DNA of 64,000 nucleotides from the NCBI RefSeq assembly GCF_946221155.1, contig NZ_CAMIAN010000006.1:1-64000 (forward strand). Reading direction: 5' to 3'. Shown here one piece after another: positions 61,416-64,000 of the stretch; positions within the stretch are counted from its first letter, which is position 1, and every line of letters starts with the position of its first letter. The notes beneath the pieces are model-generated. The model was not told where the DNA came from. It saw only the letters and a program-made list of their open reading frames with translations, and made no database searches. Made by a program: the position numbers and the translations under genes. The stretch is from an uncultured Corynebacterium sp. (lineage in GTDB: Bacteria > Actinomycetota > Actinomycetes > Mycobacteriales > Mycobacteriaceae).

Positions 61416-62627
61416 CTACTGCTGCTCGGCCAGCTCCGTCGCCTGGCGCGCGATCGCCAGCTCCTCATTAGTCGGAACCACGAACACCTTCACCTTGGAA
61501 TCGTCGGTCGAGATTTCCCGCGCGCCGACAATACCCTCAGAGTTCTCATTCCGGGCCTCGTCGATCTCAATGCCAAAGTTCTGCAGGTCAGCCATCGCAT
61601 CGCGACGCACTTGCACCGCGTTTTCGCCTACGCCCGCGGTGAACACAATCGCATCCACGCCGCCCAGGATCAGCATGTAAGACCCAATGAAGCGGCGCAA
61701 CGCGTGGATGTACACGTCGTAGGCCAGCCGTGCATTGTCATCGCCATCCTCAATCAGGTCCTTCAGCTCACGGAAATCGTTCACGCCTGCCATGCCCTTC
61801 AGGCCGGACTCGCGGTTCAGCAGCTTATCCGCCTGATCCACCGTCATCCCGCCGGAGCGTGCCAAGTGGAAGATGATGCCAGGGTCAATGTCGCCGGAAC
61901 GGGTTCCCATTACCAGGCCGGCGAGTGGCGTCAATCCCATCGTCGTATCAACAGCCACACCGCCACGAATCGCGGCTGCCGAGGCACCGTTACCCAGGTG
62001 CAGAGTGATCTGGTTGACCTCTTCGGCGGGCTTGCCGAGCAAGTCCGGCACCTTCGCGGAAACGTACTCGTGGCTGGTTCCGTGGAATCCGTAGCGGCGG
62101 ATGTTGTACTCGTCGGCGATGTCCTTCTTGATGGCGTAGTTCGCCGCATGTTCCGGCAATGTGGAGAAGAACGCGGTATCGAACACCGCCACGTGCGGGA
62201 CGTGTTCCAGCAGCGCACGGGCGTTTTCGATGCCGTCGATGTTGGCGGGGTTGTGCAGCGGCGCCAGCGGGATGAGGTCCTTGAGCTGCTCAATCACCTC
62301 ATCGTCGATGAGCACGGGCTCTGTGAACGTTGCGCCACCGTGGACCACGCGGTGCCCTACTGCTACTAGGTCTAGGTCTTGGGGGCCGACGCCCAGTAGC
62401 GTCATCATGCCGAAGGCGCGTTCTAGGCCAACAGAGTGGCTGAGGATGGGGCGATTGTCTTCCATCTTCGACGTTTCCGTCTGAATCTGGATGTGCCCCT
62501 TCTTTTCGCCGATTTTCTCGACGATGCCGGAAACGAATGGGTCCGCCGTCGCTTTTGCCTCCGGATCGAGAACTTGGAATTTGATGGAGCTGGAGCCCGA
62601 GTTGAGGACGAGTACGTACTTGGTCAC
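61416..62627 (-). CDS. ackA: Acetate kinase AckA
   Basis: 403 residues, starting at GTG. VLNSGSSSIKFQVLD and the second signature RYGFHGTSHEYVSAKV are intact, with HLGNGASAAAI in between. It interconverts acetyl-phosphate and acetate with ADP/ATP. It lies 132 bp downstream of pta on the same strand, as in C. glutamicum, where both are induced by acetate. The GTG is preceded by a purine-rich AGAGAAGAAAA. Confidence 0.96.
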   Translation of the reverse strand: MTKYVLVLNSGSSSIKFQVLDPEAKATADPFVSGIVEKIGEKKGHIQIQTETSKMEDNRPILSHSVGLERAFGMMTLLGVGPQDLDLVAVGHRVVHGGATFTEPVLIDDEVIEQLKDLIPLAPLHNPANIDGIENARALLEHVPHVAVFDTAFFSTLPEHAANYAIKKDIADEYNIRRYGFHGTSHEYVSAKVPDLLGKPAEEVNQITLHLGNGASAAAIRGGVAVDTTMGLTPLAGLVMGTRSGDIDPGIIFHLARSGGMTVDQADKLLNRESGLKGMAGVNDFRELKDLIEDGDDNARLAYDVYIHALRRFIGSYMLILGGVDAIVFTAGVGENAVQVRRDAMADLQNFGIEIDEARNENSEGIVGAREISTDDSKVKVFVVPTNEELAIARQATELAEQQ

Positions 62628-62676
62628 TTTTCTTCTCTGTTCTTTTCTCTTTTTTTTAGATGCCGTTTGCCGCTCA

Positions 62677-62704
62677 GCCAGCGGGCTGGGTGGCTTCCGC
62701 TGGC
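62677..62704. other. Hairpin in the pta-ackA spacer
   Basis: GCCAGCGG (62677-62684) pairs with CCGCTGGC (62697-62704). It has no U-tract on the pta side. It may stabilise or process the pta-ackA mRNA. Confidence 0.4.
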
Positions 62705-62759
62705 AAATGCCGACGACCGCATGGTTCGCAGGTTCGCGCCTCGATCGCCGACGTTCCGG

Positions 62760-64000
62760 CTAGTTGGCCTGGATTGCCGTAATCGCCACGGTGTTTACAA
62801 TGTCTGGCACGGTCGCACCACGCGAGAGGTCATTCACCGGCTTGTTCAGGCCTTGCAAGATCGGCCCCACAGCCAGCGCGTCAGCGGTGCGCTGGACCGC
62901 CTTGTATGTGATGTTTCCGCAGTTCAGATCCGGGAAAACGAACACGGTTGCCTGCCCGGCCACGTCAGAGCCCGGCAGTTTCTTCTGGCCGACGGCTTCC
63001 ACCACAGCGGCGTCGAACTGCAACGGCCCGTCCAAGGGAAGGTCCGGGTTGTCCTCCTGGGCCTTCTTCACGGCGGCAGCCACGGCCTCCACGTCCGCGC
63101 CCGCGCCGGAGGTGCCGGTGGAGTAGCTCAGCATCGCTACCTTCGGTTCGATACCGAATTGCGCGGCAGTCTGGGCGGACACGGCGGCGATCTCCGCCAG
63201 CTGGTCGGAGGTGGGGTTCGGGTTCACGGCACAGTCGCCGAATGCCCACAGCACACCATCCATGACCATCAGGAAGATGGAGCTGACCACCGACGCACCA
63301 GGCGCGGTCTTGATGATCTGGAACGAGGGCTTGATGGTGTGCGCGGTCGTGTGGGCCGCGCCGGAGACCATGCCGTCGGCGATGCCCTTGTGGACCATCA
63401 TCGTCGCGTAGTAGCTGATGTCCTGCATCGTCTCGCGCGCCTGCTCCAGCGTGATGCCCTTGTGCTTGCGCAGCTCGGCGAATTCGGCGGCGAACTCCTC
63501 CAACTGGTTGCCTTCGCTCGGGTCGGTCAGCGTGGCGCCGGACAGGTCCAACCCCAGCTCCTTGGCGCGGCGGGCGATGTCGTCCGGGTTGCCCAGGATG
63601 GTCAGTCGGCAGACTTTGGCGCGCAGCAGTTGGTCGGCGGCGGTGAGGATGCGGTCGTCCTCACCTTCTGGCAGTACGATGTGCGCGTTCTTTTCGCGAG
63701 CCTTGATCAGCAAGTTGCGCTCGAAAAGCTCGGGGCCGATTACGGGCTCCTTCGCAGCACTCCCCTGTGCGATGCTCTCCAGCGCAATGTGGCGAATTGC
63801 CTGCCCCTCCGCCTCGACGGCGTTGGCTGTGGCGGCAGCTGCGGAGGCGGTGGCGTCAATAAAAGAAATACCGGCCGGCTTGCGACCCGAGCGCACGAGC
63901 TGCCCGGAGGCCAGCTGCAGCGCCGTGGCATCTGCCGGGCTGCCCGCGAGCAGGTAGTGGGAGGCTCCTGCGGCGGCGGCGAGGCGCGAGTCGAAGGTGA
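62760..64000 (-). CDS. pta: Phosphate acetyltransferase Pta (partial, N-terminus outside the window)
   Basis: The open frame runs from the stop at 62760 to the window edge, giving at least 413 residues. The phosphotransacetylase domain starts near NLLIKAREKNAHIVLPEGEDDRILTAADQLL and includes VSGAAHTTAHTIKPSFQIIKT, SYSTGTSGAGADVE and FVFPDLNCGNITYKAVQR. Residues before it belong to the N-terminal region, so the GTG at 63896 is not the true start. It makes acetyl-CoA and phosphate from acetyl-phosphate, or the reverse, with AckA. Confidence 0.93.
   Translation of the reverse strand, partial: TFDSRLAAAAGASHYLLAGSPADATALQLASGQLVRSGRKPAGISFIDATASAAAATANAVEAEGQAIRHIALESIAQGSAAKEPVIGPELFERNLLIKAREKNAHIVLPEGEDDRILTAADQLLRAKVCRLTILGNPDDIARRAKELGLDLSGATLTDPSEGNQLEEFAAEFAELRKHKGITLEQARETMQDISYYATMMVHKGIADGMVSGAAHTTAHTIKPSFQIIKTAPGASVVSSIFLMVMDGVLWAFGDCAVNPNPTSDQLAEIAAVSAQTAAQFGIEPKVAMLSYSTGTSGAGADVEAVAAAVKKAQEDNPDLPLDGPLQFDAAVVEAVGQKKLPGSDVAGQATVFVFPDLNCGNITYKAVQRTADALAVGPILQGLNKPVNDLSRGATVPDIVNTVAITAIQAN
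63852..63868 (+). repeat. Dispersed motif variant
   Basis: GGCGTCAATAAAAGAAA on the plus strand, opposite the pta coding strand. Confidence 0.4.

Overview
The window is a chromosomal segment from a Corynebacterium, most likely a lipophilic species of the C. jeikeium group. Gene order supports this: ppk2 / tiny porin gene / groEL2; glnX-glnH-pknG-ackA-pta; ppa-dacB-tilS-hpt-ftsH-folEPBK-panC; and xthA-GNAT-def-DUF3263-virR-like. These follow mycolic-acid actinobacteria closely. A secreted lipase, a fatty acyl-CoA ligase and two acyl-CoA dehydrogenases point to life on host lipids. The species is inferred from synteny and was not checked against any database. No tRNA, rRNA, insertion sequence, prophage or CRISPR array was seen.

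Layout. 0-12 kb: the end of mutY, brnQ, a secreted lipase, clpC (with candidate SigH and ClgR sites), a fadD-like ligase, thiD and an acyl-CoA dehydrogenase pair. 12-16 kb: lysS, an nsrR-hmp nitric-oxide unit with an NsrR box, and panD. 16-22 kb: galactose genes (galM, an SSS-type symporter with a small membrane partner, galT, galK; no galE). 22-34 kb: a long, mostly overlapping minus-strand block, dacB-tilS-hpt-ftsH-folE-folP-folB-folK-DUF3180-coiled-coil protein-Rv3603c-like-panC, with ppa divergent at its head. 34-42 kb: a CtpE-type P-type ATPase, a rhodanese, and a MarR gene followed by a 1299-residue A-T-membrane-acyltransferase synthetase built like epsilon-poly-L-lysine synthetase. 41-45 kb: ppk2, a 43-residue porin-like peptide, groEL2 under a CIRCE element, and an M20 peptidase. 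46-53 kb: a free-standing LeuA-type regulatory domain, a YbdK-type ligase, a VirR-like protein, DUF3263, def, a GNAT protein, xthA and cls. 53-64 kb: a MarR regulator, an ABC-2 exporter, glnX-glnH-pknG, then ackA and pta (cut by the window end).

How they work together. FadD and the FadE pair would feed lipase-released fatty acids into beta-oxidation. Fol and pan genes supply C1 and CoA cofactors. GlnX-GlnH-PknG sense amino acids and are expected to control 2-oxoglutarate dehydrogenase through OdhI, beside the acetate overflow genes ackA-pta. The most interesting single locus is the MarR plus Pls-like synthetase operon: its adenylation pocket reads like a lysine code, so it could make a lysine homopolymer or isopeptide.

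Non-coding structure that genes do not explain includes two copies of a ~125-bp element with long terminal inverted repeats (8090 and 61240), a dispersed motif GGCGTCACAAAGAAA found in several reading frames and on both strands, several probably leaderless promoters, and local duplications of stop-codon neighbourhoods.
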